A stretch of 64,000 nucleotides of DNA from NCBI RefSeq assembly GCF_029952525.1, contig NZ_JASAOF010000014.1, forward strand, positions 97,643 to 161,642, written 5' to 3'. This document shows positions 17,527-26,139 of the stretch, in pieces. This stretch comes from Saccharopolyspora ipomoeae (GTDB taxonomy: Bacteria; Actinomycetota; Actinomycetes; Mycobacteriales; Pseudonocardiaceae). The number at the start of each line of letters is the position of its first letter. The first letter of the stretch is position 1. The translations under genes and the position numbers were made by a program. Under the pieces are notes generated by a model. That model worked only from the letters and a program-made list of their open reading frames with translations, was not told the origin of the DNA and ran no database searches.

Positions 17527-19455
17527 GTGTGCGGCCTGCTTGGACTCATCTGTCCCACCGAAGAAACTGCCGGTTACAGCGTGAACGCCGTGGCCAACGC
17601 GCTGCCGTGTCAACGCCACCGGGGACCGGACGAGAGCGACACCTGGCAGGGCGGTGAGGTCGTCCTCGGCTTCAACCGCCTGTCGATCATCGACCTGGAG
17701 CACTCCCACCAGCCGCTGACCTGGGGTCCGCCGGAGAACCCGCAGCGCTACACGATCACCTTCAACGGTGAGATCTACAACTACCTGGAGCTGCGCGCCG
17801 AGCTCATCGAGCAGTACGGCGCCCGCTTCGGCACCGACGGCGACACCGAGGTCATCGTCGCGGCCTACCACTACATGGGCCCGCACTCGGTCGGCCGGCT
17901 GCGCGGCATGTTCGCGTTCATGATCTGGGACAGCGAGCGCAAGGTGGTCTACGGCGCCCGCGACCCGTTCGGCATCAAGCCGCTGTTCTTCGCCACCGGC
18001 CCCGGCGGCACGGCCTTCGCCAGCGAGAAGAAGAGCCTGCTCAGCCTGGCGAACACGCTGAAGATCAGCGAGGAGCTCGACCACAAGGCGATGCAGCACT
18101 ACTTCGTGCTGCAGTACGTGCCGGAGCCCGAGTCGCTGCACCGGCAGATCCGCAGGATCGAGTCGGGCACCTCGTTCACCGTCGCCCCCGGCGGCCAGGT
18201 GGTGACCGAGCGGTACTTCCAGCCGAACTTCCGGCCGCGCCCGGCCAACACCGACGCCGACGTCCGGCGGCTGCAGAACGAGATCGTCGATGTGATGCGC
18301 GACTCGGTCGCCAAGCACATGCGCGCCGACGTGACGGTCGGCTCGTTCCTGTCCGGCGGCATCGACTCCACGGCGATCGCGGCGCTGGCCAAGGAGCACA
18401 ACCCGAACCTGATCACCTTCACCACCGGTTTCGAGCGGCAGGGCTACTCGGAGGTGGACGTGGCCGCCGAGTCGGCCGCGGCGATCGGCGTCAAGCACGT
18501 GGTCCGCACCGTCTCCGCGCAGGAGATGATGGACGCGCTGCCGCTGATCACCTGGTACCTCGACGACCCGGTGGCCGACCCGGCGCTGGTCCCGCTGTGG
18601 TTCATCGCCCGCGAGGCCCGCCAGCACGTGAAGGTGGTGCTCTCCGGCGAGGGCGCCGACGAGCTGTTCGGCGGCTACACGATCTACCGCGAGCCGCTGT
18701 CGCTGGCGCCGTTCGAGAAGGTGCCGGGGGCGCTGCGCAAGGCGATGGGCAAGGTCTCCACCCGGATCCCGGAGGGCGTGCGCGGCAAGGACCTGCTGCG
18801 GCGCGGTTCGCTGGACCTGGAGGAGCGCTACTACGGCAACGCGCGGATCTTCCGCGACGACCAGCTGCGCAACATCATGCGGGCCTTCGACCCGGGCGTC
18901 TCGCACAAGGACATCACCGGCGCTCCGTACTCCCTGTCGAAGAACTGGGACCCGGTGACCCGGATGCAGCACGTGGACCTGTTCACCTGGCTGCGCGGCG
19001 ACATCCTGGTCAAGGCCGACAAGATGACGATGGCCAACTCGCTGGAGCTGCGGGTGCCGTTCCTGGACCCGGAGGTCTTCCGGGTGGCGAGCACGGTGCC
19101 GCTGGAGCAGAAGATCACCAGCGAGACCACCAAGTACGCGCTGCGCCAGGCCATGTACCAGGTCGTCCCGGCGCACGTGCTCAACCGGCGCAAGCTGGGC
19201 TTCCCGGTGCCGATCCGGCACTGGCTCAAGGACGAGATGCACGACTGGGCGCGCAACATCATCCAGCAGTCGCAGACCGATCACCTGCTGGACCGCCGCG
19301 CGATCCTGCAGCTGCTGGAGGAGCACCGCTCCGGAGTCCTCGACCACAGCCGCCGCCTGTGGGCCCTGCTGGTGTTCATGCTCTGGCACGCCATCTTCAT
19401 CGAGGGCCGCCTCTCCCCCGAGGTCCCCGAGCCCCACTACCCCGTGCGCCTCTGA
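17527..19455 (+). CDS. asnB: Glutamine-dependent asparagine synthetase B
   Basis: A 642-residue enzyme making asparagine from aspartate, ATP and glutamine. The start at GTG 17527 is fixed by the catalytic Cys2 (VCGLLG), which must become N-terminal after methionine removal; longer readings would bury it. The glutaminase domain (1-220) has RHRGPDES and FNGEIYN, and the synthetase domain has the PPi loop SGGIDST near 276 and GEGADELFGGY near 375. In M. tuberculosis the orthologue, in the same place, amidates mDAP in peptidoglycan and supports stress resistance, so a cell-wall role is possible; sequence alone does not decide. Confidence 0.95.
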   Translation: MCGLLGLICPTEETAGYSVNAVANALPCQRHRGPDESDTWQGGEVVLGFNRLSIIDLEHSHQPLTWGPPENPQRYTITFNGEIYNYLELRAELIEQYGARFGTDGDTEVIVAAYHYMGPHSVGRLRGMFAFMIWDSERKVVYGARDPFGIKPLFFATGPGGTAFASEKKSLLSLANTLKISEELDHKAMQHYFVLQYVPEPESLHRQIRRIESGTSFTVAPGGQVVTERYFQPNFRPRPANTDADVRRLQNEIVDVMRDSVAKHMRADVTVGSFLSGGIDSTAIAALAKEHNPNLITFTTGFERQGYSEVDVAAESAAAIGVKHVVRTVSAQEMMDALPLITWYLDDPVADPALVPLWFIAREARQHVKVVLSGEGADELFGGYTIYREPLSLAPFEKVPGALRKAMGKVSTRIPEGVRGKDLLRRGSLDLEERYYGNARIFRDDQLRNIMRAFDPGVSHKDITGAPYSLSKNWDPVTRMQHVDLFTWLRGDILVKADKMTMANSLELRVPFLDPEVFRVASTVPLEQKITSETTKYALRQAMYQVVPAHVLNRRKLGFPVPIRHWLKDEMHDWARNIIQQSQTDHLLDRRAILQLLEEHRSGVLDHSRRLWALLVFMLWHAIFIEGRLSPEVPEPHYPVRL

Positions 19456-19466
19456 CCCGAACGCAC

Positions 19467-19506
19467 AACGGCCGGTCCACCCCACGGGAGGCGGACCGGC
19501 CGTTTT
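19467..19506. terminator. Bidirectional terminator between asnB and the M23 gene
   Basis: AACGGCCGGTCC and GGACCGGCCGTTTT form a stem with T- and A-rich flanks on both sides, midway between two convergent stop codons. Confidence 0.85.
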
Positions 19507-19517
19507 CACGTCCCGGG

Positions 19518-20030
19518 TCAGCAGTTGTTCTTGCTGGTGAACGGGGTGTGGTCGTAGTAGGGGACGGCTTCGCCGTTGAGGACGACCTTGCGGTCGGCGC
19601 CGTCGAGGATCTGCTCGTAGTGCAGGTGGGGGCCGGTCACGCCGCCGGTGGCGCCGGCCTCGCCGATCTTGCTGCCCGCCGAGACCTTCTCACCGACGGA
19701 GACTCCCTGGCTGGACAGGTGGGCGTAGCGGGTGCGCCAGCCGTTGCCGTGGTCGAGCTCGATCCAGCGGCCGTAGCTGGTGTCACCCTCGTTCTCCGAC
19801 CTGGTCACCGTGCCGCCCGCCGAGGCGAGGACGGCCATGCCGGTGATGCCGTCGCGCTGGAAGTCGACCGAGTTGGCCGGGCTGTGCCCGCTGAACGTGG
19901 CGGCCGTGACCTCGACGCCGCACTTGAAGGGCACTTGGAAGTTCGGAGCCGCCGAGGCGGGCGCCTGGAAACCGACCACGGCGACGGCGGACAGCGCCGC
20001 CGCTGCCGCGGTCGTGCCTAATCGTCGCAT
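19518..20030 (-). CDS. Secreted M23-family peptidase (LytM-like)
   Basis: A 170-residue exported protein with signal peptide (AAAAALSAVAVVGFQAPASA) and a compact M23 domain. Zinc and catalytic residues are in HSPANSVDF (H...D), YAHLS and GPHLHYEQ (HxH). It ends in a cysteine and has another near the mature N-terminus (KCG), suggesting a disulfide. ATG at 20030 lies about 10 nt from the GGAGG; an upstream GTG overlaps the Shine-Dalgarno. The likely role is endopeptidase cleavage of cell-wall peptide bridges or of other bacteria's walls. The domain is smaller than in most LytM hydrolases and has no wall-binding domain. Confidence 0.88.
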   Translation of the reverse strand: MRRLGTTAAAAALSAVAVVGFQAPASAAPNFQVPFKCGVEVTAATFSGHSPANSVDFQRDGITGMAVLASAGGTVTRSENEGDTSYGRWIELDHGNGWRTRYAHLSSQGVSVGEKVSAGSKIGEAGATGGVTGPHLHYEQILDGADRKVVLNGEAVPYYDHTPFTSKNNC

Positions 20031-20107
20031 CACGCGAATCACCTCCGTGTTGTTGGTGATTCACATGTGACCACGTTCAACTGGGCGGAAATAGACCCAC
20101 ACGTCGT

Positions 20108-21664
20108 TCACTTTTCCCGGTTTTCCAGCCAGACCGCGGTGTTCGGCGCCAGCTCACCGGTCCAGGCGGCGAGCCCGTCGCTGCTCATCAGGAGCTCACC
20201 GGGCAGGTCCAGCGCGACCGGTGCGTCGCCGAGGTTGGTGGCGCAGGTGAAGCCCGGTTCGCGGCGGAACGCCAGCACGCCGTCGGGGGCGTCCAGCCAG
20301 GTCAGCTCCCCGTCGCCCAGCGCGGGCAGCTCGCGGCGTCGCGCGAGGGCCGCGCGGTAGAGCCGCAGCACCGAGGCCGGGTCCGCGCCTTGGACCTCCA
20401 CCGTCGAGTCCGCCCACTCCCCCGGCGCGGGCAGCCAGCTCCCGCCCGGGCCGAAGCCGAACGGGGGCCGCTCGCCGGACCAGGGCAGCGGGACCCGGCA
20501 GCCGTCGCGGCCGACGTCGGTGCCGCCGGAGCGGGTCCAGATCGGGTCCTGGCGGACCTCGTCGGGCAGCTCCAGAACCTCGGGCAGTCCCAGCTCCTCG
20601 CCCTGGTAGACGTAGACCGAGCCAGGCAGGGCGAAGCTGAGCAGCGCCGCCGCGCGGGCGCGGGCGAGACCCAGCTCGCCGCCGCCGTAGCGGGTCACCG
20701 GTCGCTGGACGTCGTGGTTGCCCAGCACCCACGTCGTGGTCGCGCCGACCTGCCCGGTGGTGGCCAGCGACTCGGTGATGACCTGCCGGAACTCCGCCGC
20801 CGACCAGGGTGCCTCCAGGAGCGCGAAGTTGAACGCCTGGTGCAGCTCGTCGGGCCGGACGTAGCGGGCCAGCCGTTCCTGGGTCGAGGCCCACGCCTCG
20901 GCGACGCCGATCCGGCCGCCCGAGTAGGAGTCGAGCAGCGCGCGCCAGTCGCGGTAGATCTCGTGCACCTCGTCCTGGTCGAAGTACGGCAGCTCACCGC
21001 GTCCCAGCAGCGAGATCTGCTCGTCCAGGCCGGTGTCGGGCAGGTCGGGATGCTTGATCATGCCGTGCGCGACGTCGATGCGGAACCCGTCGACGCCCCG
21101 GTCCAGCCAGAACTTGAGCACCTTGCGGAAGTCCGCGCGCACCTGCGCGTTCCGCCAGTTCAGGTCTGGTTGTTCGGGCGCGAACAGGTGCAGGTACCAC
21201 TGGCCGTCGGGCAGCCGGGACCAGGCGGGGCCGCCGAAGACGGACTCCCAGTCGTTGGGCGGCCCGTCGCCGCGTCCGTCGCGGATCAGGTAGCGGTCGC
21301 GCTCGGCCGAACCCGGTTCGGCGGCCAGGGCTTCGGTGAACCACGGGTGCCGGTCGGAGGTGTGGTTGGGGACGATGTCGACGAGCACCCGCAGTCCCGC
21401 GTCGTGGGCCTGGGCGAGCAGGGCGTCGAGGTCGGCGAGGTCGCCGAACAGCGGGTCCACGCCGCAGTGGTCGGCGACGTCGTAACCACCGTCGGCCATC
21501 GGCGACGGGTAGAACGGGGTCAGCCAGATCGCGTCGACACCGAGGTCCACGAGGTGCGGCAACCGGTCCCGCACGCCGGCGAGATCGCCGACGCCGTCGC
21601 CGTCGGAATCGGCGAAGCTGCGCACGTAGATCTGGTACACCACGGCATCACGCCACCAAGCCAT
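20108..21664 (-). CDS. GH13 alpha-glucosidase (oligo-1,6-glucosidase-like)
   Basis: A 518-residue cytoplasmic TIM-barrel glycosidase without a signal peptide. It has the opening AVVYQIYVRSFADSDGDGVGDL, region II FRIDVAHG (nucleophile Asp), GVAEAW (acid/base Glu) and LGNHDVQR (transition-state Asp). This set is typical of alpha-glucosidases acting on imported maltose or maltodextrins. ATG at 21664 has GGAGGGAAGC-type Shine-Dalgarno sequence upstream; longer readings run into the 68-bp repeat. It lies downstream of the LacI-type regulator on the same strand, with the repeat between, and belongs functionally to the maltodextrin cluster. Confidence 0.92.
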   Translation of the reverse strand: MAWWRDAVVYQIYVRSFADSDGDGVGDLAGVRDRLPHLVDLGVDAIWLTPFYPSPMADGGYDVADHCGVDPLFGDLADLDALLAQAHDAGLRVLVDIVPNHTSDRHPWFTEALAAEPGSAERDRYLIRDGRGDGPPNDWESVFGGPAWSRLPDGQWYLHLFAPEQPDLNWRNAQVRADFRKVLKFWLDRGVDGFRIDVAHGMIKHPDLPDTGLDEQISLLGRGELPYFDQDEVHEIYRDWRALLDSYSGGRIGVAEAWASTQERLARYVRPDELHQAFNFALLEAPWSAAEFRQVITESLATTGQVGATTTWVLGNHDVQRPVTRYGGGELGLARARAAALLSFALPGSVYVYQGEELGLPEVLELPDEVRQDPIWTRSGGTDVGRDGCRVPLPWSGERPPFGFGPGGSWLPAPGEWADSTVEVQGADPASVLRLYRAALARRRELPALGDGELTWLDAPDGVLAFRREPGFTCATNLGDAPVALDLPGELLMSSDGLAAWTGELAPNTAVWLENREK

Positions 21665-21685
21665 CGTGCTTCCCTCCTGGAGCGG

Positions 21686-21753
21686 GACAGTTTTAGCCAT
21701 AATTGACCGGACAAAAGGGACTTCGATCATGGACAGTTCTGGCTAAAACTGTC
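21686..21753 (+). repeat. 68-bp terminal-inverted-repeat element, copy a
   Basis: The ends GACAGTTTTAGCC and GGCTAAAACTGTC are perfect 13-bp inverted repeats. The core contains CCGGACAAAAGGGAC and GATCATGG. Copies of exactly the same length lie at 42517-42584 (inverted) and 57299-57366. This one lies between the lacI stop codon and the alpha-glucosidase start. Confidence 0.85.
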
Positions 21754-21754
21754 C

Positions 21755-22777
21755 TCACAGCCCTCGGGTGGATTCCCGCACGATGAGGTTCGGGCGGAAC
21801 AACCGGCTGAAGCTCGTCGAGCCGCGCTCGGCGCCGTCGGGGTCGAGCTGCCGCAACAGCTCGTCGACGGCCGCGGCGGCCATGTCGCGGATCGGCTGGG
21901 CCAGGGTCGTCAGGGCGGGCTGGCAGTGGGCGGCCATCGGGATGTCGTCGAACCCGACCACGGAGACGTCGTCCGGGGTGGCCAGGCCGCGCCGCTTGGC
22001 CTCCCCCATCGCCCCGAGCGCCATCACGTCCGACGAGCACAGCACCGCCGTGGGCTGCGAGGTCTCCAGCAACCGGGCCATCGCCTCCGCGCCGCCGTCG
22101 GCGGAGAACGCGCCGTGCGCGACGAGGTCGGCGACGGGCTCGACACCCGCCTCCTCCAGCGCGGCGGCCCAGCCCGCGCGCTTGAGCCGCGAGGGCAGCG
22201 CGCGCGACGGGCCGCTGACGAAGCCGATCCGCCGATGCCCCAGCTCCAGCAGGTGCCGGGTGGCGGTGTGCCCGGCCAGGTGCTCGTCGACGGTGATGTC
22301 CGGGACGTCCAGGCTCGGAGCGCCGCCGTTGACGAACACCATCCGGACGCCCTCGCGCCCCAGCTTCTCGTAGTAGCCGCGAGTGCGGCGCTCGTCGGTG
22401 TCCGGGTTCGCGATCTCCGGCGACACGAAGATCATCCCCTCCACGCCGCGAGCTTGGAGCATCTGCACGTACTCGCGCTCGCTCATCGCCGCCCGCGTGT
22501 TGCACAGCAGCGAGGCATAACCCGCTTGCGAGGCACGGCTTTCCAGCGCTTCGGCGAAGGCCGGGAACACGGGGTTGGACAGCTCGGGCACCAGCAGTCC
22601 GATGACCCCGGTGCGCCGCAGCGCCCCGACGCCGCGCGCGGTGTGCGGCAGCTGGTTGACCACGTCGAGCACGCGCTGCCGGGTCTCCTCGGCGATGCCG
22701 GACTTGCGGTTGAGCACGCGGCTCACCGTGGACACGCTCACCCCGGCCGCTTCCGCGATCTCGGCCAGACCCGCCAA
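21755..22777 (-). CDS. LacI-family transcriptional regulator of maltodextrin use
   Basis: A 340-residue LacI/GalR repressor. The helix-turn-helix and hinge are at the N-terminus (LAEIAEAAGVSVSTVSRVLN), and the periplasmic-binding-like effector domain has GLLVPELSNPVF, EGMIFVSP and VVGFDDIPMA. A TTG start at 22777 is preferred: GGAGGGAGG lies 6 nt upstream and the helix-turn-helix then begins at the usual residue 3-4. It diverges from malE. A GCAAGAATTTGC palindrome lies 52 nt ahead of its start and related sites precede malE and the alpha-amylase, so it probably represses all three and itself. The effector is inferred to be a maltodextrin. Confidence 0.9.
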   Translation of the reverse strand: MAGLAEIAEAAGVSVSTVSRVLNRKSGIAEETRQRVLDVVNQLPHTARGVGALRRTGVIGLLVPELSNPVFPAFAEALESRASQAGYASLLCNTRAAMSEREYVQMLQARGVEGMIFVSPEIANPDTDERRTRGYYEKLGREGVRMVFVNGGAPSLDVPDITVDEHLAGHTATRHLLELGHRRIGFVSGPSRALPSRLKRAGWAAALEEAGVEPVADLVAHGAFSADGGAEAMARLLETSQPTAVLCSSDVMALGAMGEAKRRGLATPDDVSVVGFDDIPMAAHCQPALTTLAQPIRDMAAAAVDELLRQLDPDGAERGSTSFSRLFRPNLIVRESTRGL

Positions 22778-22828
22778 CGCCAGCCTCCCTCCACTGCCGA
22801 TGTTGCTGACACGATCCTGCACGGTGCG

Positions 22829-22840
22829 GCAAGAATTTGC
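22829..22840. promoter_or_regulatory. LacI-type operator upstream of lacI
   Basis: GCAAGAATTTGC is a near-palindrome (GCAAr-2-TTTGC). An identical site occurs in reverse orientation at 28808-28819, and one base differs in the site at 22940-22951. Confidence 0.65.
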
Positions 22841-22893
22841 AATCATCTTCCGTTCCCGGTTGCCGCAATGCTGGCCATTTCTGCTCGAACATC

Positions 22894-22921
22894 TTGACGA
22901 CGATCACATTCCGGGTATGCA
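22894..22921 (+). promoter_or_regulatory. Candidate malE promoter
   Basis: TTGACG (22894-22899) and TATGCA (22916-22921) are separated by 16 nt. The spacer contains ACGATCACATT, an 11-bp string also present at 28736-28746 in the amylase promoter. Confidence 0.5.
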
Positions 22922-22939
22922 ATCTAACGCCAGGCGCTC

Positions 22940-22951
22940 GCAAAAATTTGC
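22940..22951. promoter_or_regulatory. LacI-type operator before malE
   Basis: GCAAAAATTTGC is palindromic apart from its two central bases. It lies about 20 nt downstream of the candidate promoter and just ahead of the AGGAGGT ribosome binding site, a position suited to repression. Confidence 0.7.
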
Positions 22952-22968
22952 ACACAGGAGGTCTGGAC

Positions 22969-24198
22969 ATGAGACCCAAGGCCACGGTCACCGCTGCCCT
23001 GGTCGCCACCCTCGCCCTGGCCGGGTGCGGCGGATCGACGGGCGACGCGAACGAAGTCGTGTACTGGGACACCAGCGGCTCCGCCGAGAGCGCGGTGTTC
23101 GGCGAGATCGCCCAGGAGTGCGGCCGCACCGGCGGCTACCGGGTGCGAGTCGAGACGGTGGCCTTCGACCAGGCCCTCAACAACTACAAGACCGCGGCCC
23201 AGGGCGGCCAGGGACCGGACGTGCTGCGCGCCGACGTCGGCTGGGTCGCCCAGCTCGCCCAGGCCGGGCTCGTCCAGGACCTCACCGGCACGCCGCTGGC
23301 CACCGACACCGCCGACTTCCTGCCCAACACGCTGGAATCGACGCGGTTCCAAGGCAAGACCTACGCCGTCCCGCAGGTCACCGACGCGCTCGCGCTGTTC
23401 TACAACAAGCGCAAGCTCGACGCCGCCGGCGTGGCTCCGCCGCAGAGCTGGGACGAGCTCAAGGCCATCGCGCCGAAGCTCGGCGGCGAGAACGCGCTGT
23501 TCCTCAACAACGACGAGTACTACGCGCTGCCGTTCATCTACACCCACGGCGGCGACCTGGTGAACCCCGACGCGCGGATGATCACCGTCAACTCCCCCGA
23601 GGCGGTGCGCGGCGTGCAGGTCGCCAAGGACCTGCTCGACGCCAAGGCCGCGCGCACCTCGCTGGACCAGCCCAACTCCTACACCAGCATGAAGACCGCC
23701 TTCACCACCGGCGAGACCGCGATGGTGATCGACGGGCCGTGGGCCGTCTCCGAGTTCACCGCCTCCCCCGAGTTCGCCGACCCCGCCAACCTCGGCATCG
23801 CCCCGGTTCCCGGCTCGGCGACCCCGTCGCCGGTCGGCGGGCACGACTACGTGATCCGGCAGGGCAGCGACGCCACCGAGGCCTCGCAGAAGTTCGTGTC
23901 CTGCATGAGCAGCAGCGCCAACCAGGCGAAGGTCGCCGCGGAGCTGGGTCTGCTGCCGACCCGCCGGTCCGCCTACGACGACCCGGCCGTGGCCGCGAAC
24001 CCGATCGTCACCGCCTTCCGCCCGCTGGCCGCGACCACGCACTCGCGGGCGTGGCTCCCGCAGAACGCCGAACTCCTCGAACCGCTGCAGACCGCGTACG
24101 GCGACGTGCTCTCCGGACGCAAGCCGACCCAGGCCGCGCTCGACGAGCTCGCGCGGACCTACCAGTCCACGATCCTCACCGACTACGCGAAGCGCTGA
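22969..24198 (+). CDS. Maltodextrin-type ABC transporter solute-binding lipoprotein
   Basis: A 409-residue extracytoplasmic binding protein of family 1. The signal peptide ends in the lipobox LALAGC, so the mature protein is a lipoprotein. Family features are VVYWDTSG, GPDVLRADVGWVAQLAQ, LFYNKRKLDAAGV and GPWAVSEF. ATG at 22969 follows AGGAGGT. Next to LacI, two permeases and GH13 enzymes, the likely ligand is maltose or maltodextrin. It is the first gene of a three-gene operon whose regulator is divergent. Confidence 0.92.
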   Translation: MRPKATVTAALVATLALAGCGGSTGDANEVVYWDTSGSAESAVFGEIAQECGRTGGYRVRVETVAFDQALNNYKTAAQGGQGPDVLRADVGWVAQLAQAGLVQDLTGTPLATDTADFLPNTLESTRFQGKTYAVPQVTDALALFYNKRKLDAAGVAPPQSWDELKAIAPKLGGENALFLNNDEYYALPFIYTHGGDLVNPDARMITVNSPEAVRGVQVAKDLLDAKAARTSLDQPNSYTSMKTAFTTGETAMVIDGPWAVSEFTASPEFADPANLGIAPVPGSATPSPVGGHDYVIRQGSDATEASQKFVSCMSSSANQAKVAAELGLLPTRRSAYDDPAVAANPIVTAFRPLAATTHSRAWLPQNAELLEPLQTAYGDVLSGRKPTQAALDELARTYQSTILTDYAKR

Positions 24199-24200
24199 CC

Positions 24201-25118
24201 ATGCGGAACCTCCTCGCCCGGTACTGGTTCGGCTACGCGATGGTGCTGCCGGTGGTCGCGGTCCTCGCGCTGCTGGTCGTGCTGCCGTTGCTGCAGGGCC
24301 TCTACTTCGGGTTCACCGACATCAACGACACCACCATCGCCAACCCCGTCCTGGACCGGGAGGCGCGGTACTCCTTCGTCGGCTGGGACAACTACCTCAA
24401 CGTGCTGTCCGGTTCGGCGGCGTTCGGGTCGTTCTGGTCGACGCTGGTGCGCACCGTGATCTGGACGTTCGCGTGCGTGGTCTGCCACTACGGCATCGGG
24501 CTGGGCCTGGCGATGCTGCTCAACCGGCGGATGCGCGGGCGCGGGCTGTACCGGGTGCTGCTGATCCTGCCGTGGGCGGTGCCGGTGTTCATCAGCGCAT
24601 TCGCCTGGCGCTACCTGCTCAACGCCGAGTACGGGCTGGTCAACTGGGCCCTGGAGGCGCTGGGGCTGCCCGGTCAGGTGTGGCTCGGGCAGTCGGACCT
24701 GGCGCTGGTGTCGGTGATCGTGGTCAACGTGTGGCTGGGCGTGCCGTTCATGATGGTGGCCCTGCTCGGCGGGCTGCAGGCCATCCCGTCGGACCTCTAC
24801 GAGGCCGCGGAGATGGACGGCGCGACGCCCTGGCAGCGGTTCGTCCACGTGACGCTGCCGGGGCTGCGGCCGGTGTCGAGCAGCGTGGTGCTGCTCGGCG
24901 TGATCTGGACGTTCAACATGTTCCCGGTCATCTACCTGATCACCGGCAACAACCCGCACACCCGGATCCTGGTGACCTACGCCTTCGAGCGGTTCTTCTC
25001 CGGCGCCACCAGGGATTACGCGATCGCCTCCACCTACGGCGTGCTGATCCTGTCGGTGCTGCTGGTCTTCGCCGCGATCTACCGCCGCGCGATGGCGCGG
25101 CAAGGAGAGGTGTTGTGA
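24201..25118 (+). CDS. ABC sugar permease, MalF type
   Basis: A 305-residue inner-membrane permease with six predicted helices. The EAA loop near the C-terminal third reads YEAAEMDGATPWQRFVHVTLP, the contact point for the transport ATPase. It starts 2 nt after the malE stop and overlaps the next permease by one base, so the three genes are co-translated. It lacks the long periplasmic loop of enteric MalF. Confidence 0.93.
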   Translation: MRNLLARYWFGYAMVLPVVAVLALLVVLPLLQGLYFGFTDINDTTIANPVLDREARYSFVGWDNYLNVLSGSAAFGSFWSTLVRTVIWTFACVVCHYGIGLGLAMLLNRRMRGRGLYRVLLILPWAVPVFISAFAWRYLLNAEYGLVNWALEALGLPGQVWLGQSDLALVSVIVVNVWLGVPFMMVALLGGLQAIPSDLYEAAEMDGATPWQRFVHVTLPGLRPVSSSVVLLGVIWTFNMFPVIYLITGNNPHTRILVTYAFERFFSGATRDYAIASTYGVLILSVLLVFAAIYRRAMARQGEVL

Positions 25119-26014
25119 TGAGCATCGACGCGGCGTCCCTGCGGGCGTCCTCCGCCGCGGCCCGGCCTCGGGGCCGGGGAAGGCGTTCGACGTGGGCGAG
25201 CATCGGGTTGCACGGCGCGCTGGTCCTGGCGTCGCTGATCGCGGTGTTCCCGGTGTTCTGGGTCGTGGTGGTGTCGTTCAAGCCCGACGCCAAGGCCGTC
25301 GAGGCGACGCCGACGCTGTTCGCCGACTCCAGCCTGGACAACTACGCCGACGTGCTCAGCGGCGCGAAGGGCTCGTTCCTGGCGTGGTTCGGCAACTCGG
25401 TGCTCATCGCGGCGCTGACCACGGTGCTGGGCGTGCTGCTGGCGGCCAGCACCGCCTACGCGCTGAGCCGCTTCCGGTTCCCGGGCAGGCACTGGATGCT
25501 GCTGTCGTTCCTGGTCGTGCAGATGTTCCCGTTCGCGGTGCTGATCGTGCCGCTGTACAACGTCCTGCTCACCCTGGGGTTGCAGGGCAGCGCGCTCGGT
25601 CTGGTGCTGGTGTACTGCAGCACCGCGATCCCGTTCTGCACGTTCATGCTCAAGGGCTACTTCGACGGCATCCCGGCCGACATCGACGAGGCCGGCCGGG
25701 TCGACGGGCTCTCGCCGTGGGGCGTGTTCTGGCGTCTGGTGCTGCCGCTGGCCCGGCCTGGGCTGGCGGTGACCGGCTTCTACTCGTTCATCGTGGCCTG
25801 GAGCGAGGTCGCGTTCGCCTCGGCGTTCCTGTCCGCGGCCGACGAGTCGAAGACCCTCGCGGTCGGGTTGCAGGTGTTCGTGCAGCAGAACCGGGCCGAG
25901 TGGGGTCACCTCGCGGCGGCCTCGGTGCTGGTGGCGATCCCGGCGGTGATCGTGTTCTACGCCGTGCAGCGCTTCCTGGTCTCGGGTCTGGCGGCGGGCA
26001 GCGTGAAGGGCTGA
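25118..26014 (+). CDS. ABC sugar permease, MalG type
   Basis: A 298-residue inner-membrane permease with six predicted helices and the EAA loop DEAGRVDGLSPWGVFWRLVL. ATG at 25118 shares its A with the preceding stop codon, and AAGGAGAGG lies upstream. No ATP-binding gene follows; in actinobacteria such importers usually borrow a shared MsiK-type ATPase encoded elsewhere, which is an inference here. A palindromic stretch (about 26003-26033) follows the stop. Confidence 0.93.
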   Translation: MSIDAASLRASSAAARPRGRGRRSTWASIGLHGALVLASLIAVFPVFWVVVVSFKPDAKAVEATPTLFADSSLDNYADVLSGAKGSFLAWFGNSVLIAALTTVLGVLLAASTAYALSRFRFPGRHWMLLSFLVVQMFPFAVLIVPLYNVLLTLGLQGSALGLVLVYCSTAIPFCTFMLKGYFDGIPADIDEAGRVDGLSPWGVFWRLVLPLARPGLAVTGFYSFIVAWSEVAFASAFLSAADESKTLAVGLQVFVQQNRAEWGHLAAASVLVAIPAVIVFYAVQRFLVSGLAAGSVKG

Positions 26015-26033
26015 GCGGCCCGGACTTCGCCGC
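26003..26033 (+). terminator. Weak hairpin after the malEFG-type operon
   Basis: CCGGACTT...GAGTCCGG flanks CGCCGCGAAGTTC just past the stop at 26014, and a second CCTCCG/CGGAGG pair lies further on. It is a plausible terminator of modest strength; the exact borders are uncertain. Confidence 0.4.
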
Positions 26034-26126
26034 GAAGTTCGAGTCCGGAACCTCCGCTTGGGATCTCGCGTGAAATTCGATTCTCCCACGCCGGGTTTCG
26101 GAGGGGTCGGCGTTGTGCGACACCAC

Positions 26127-26132
26127 TACGCT
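26127..26132 (+). promoter_or_regulatory. TACGCT -10 box, leaderless start of mmuM
   Basis: TACGCT lies 7 nt before the ATG at 26140 with no Shine-Dalgarno between them. Confidence 0.55.
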
Positions 26133-26139
26133 GGACGGC

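Noticed and set aside
22575..25118. Single long frame fusing the binding-protein region to the MalF-type permease
   Set aside because: The first 540 codons are out of frame with the real binding-protein gene at 22969-24198. The permease starts cleanly at ATG 24201.
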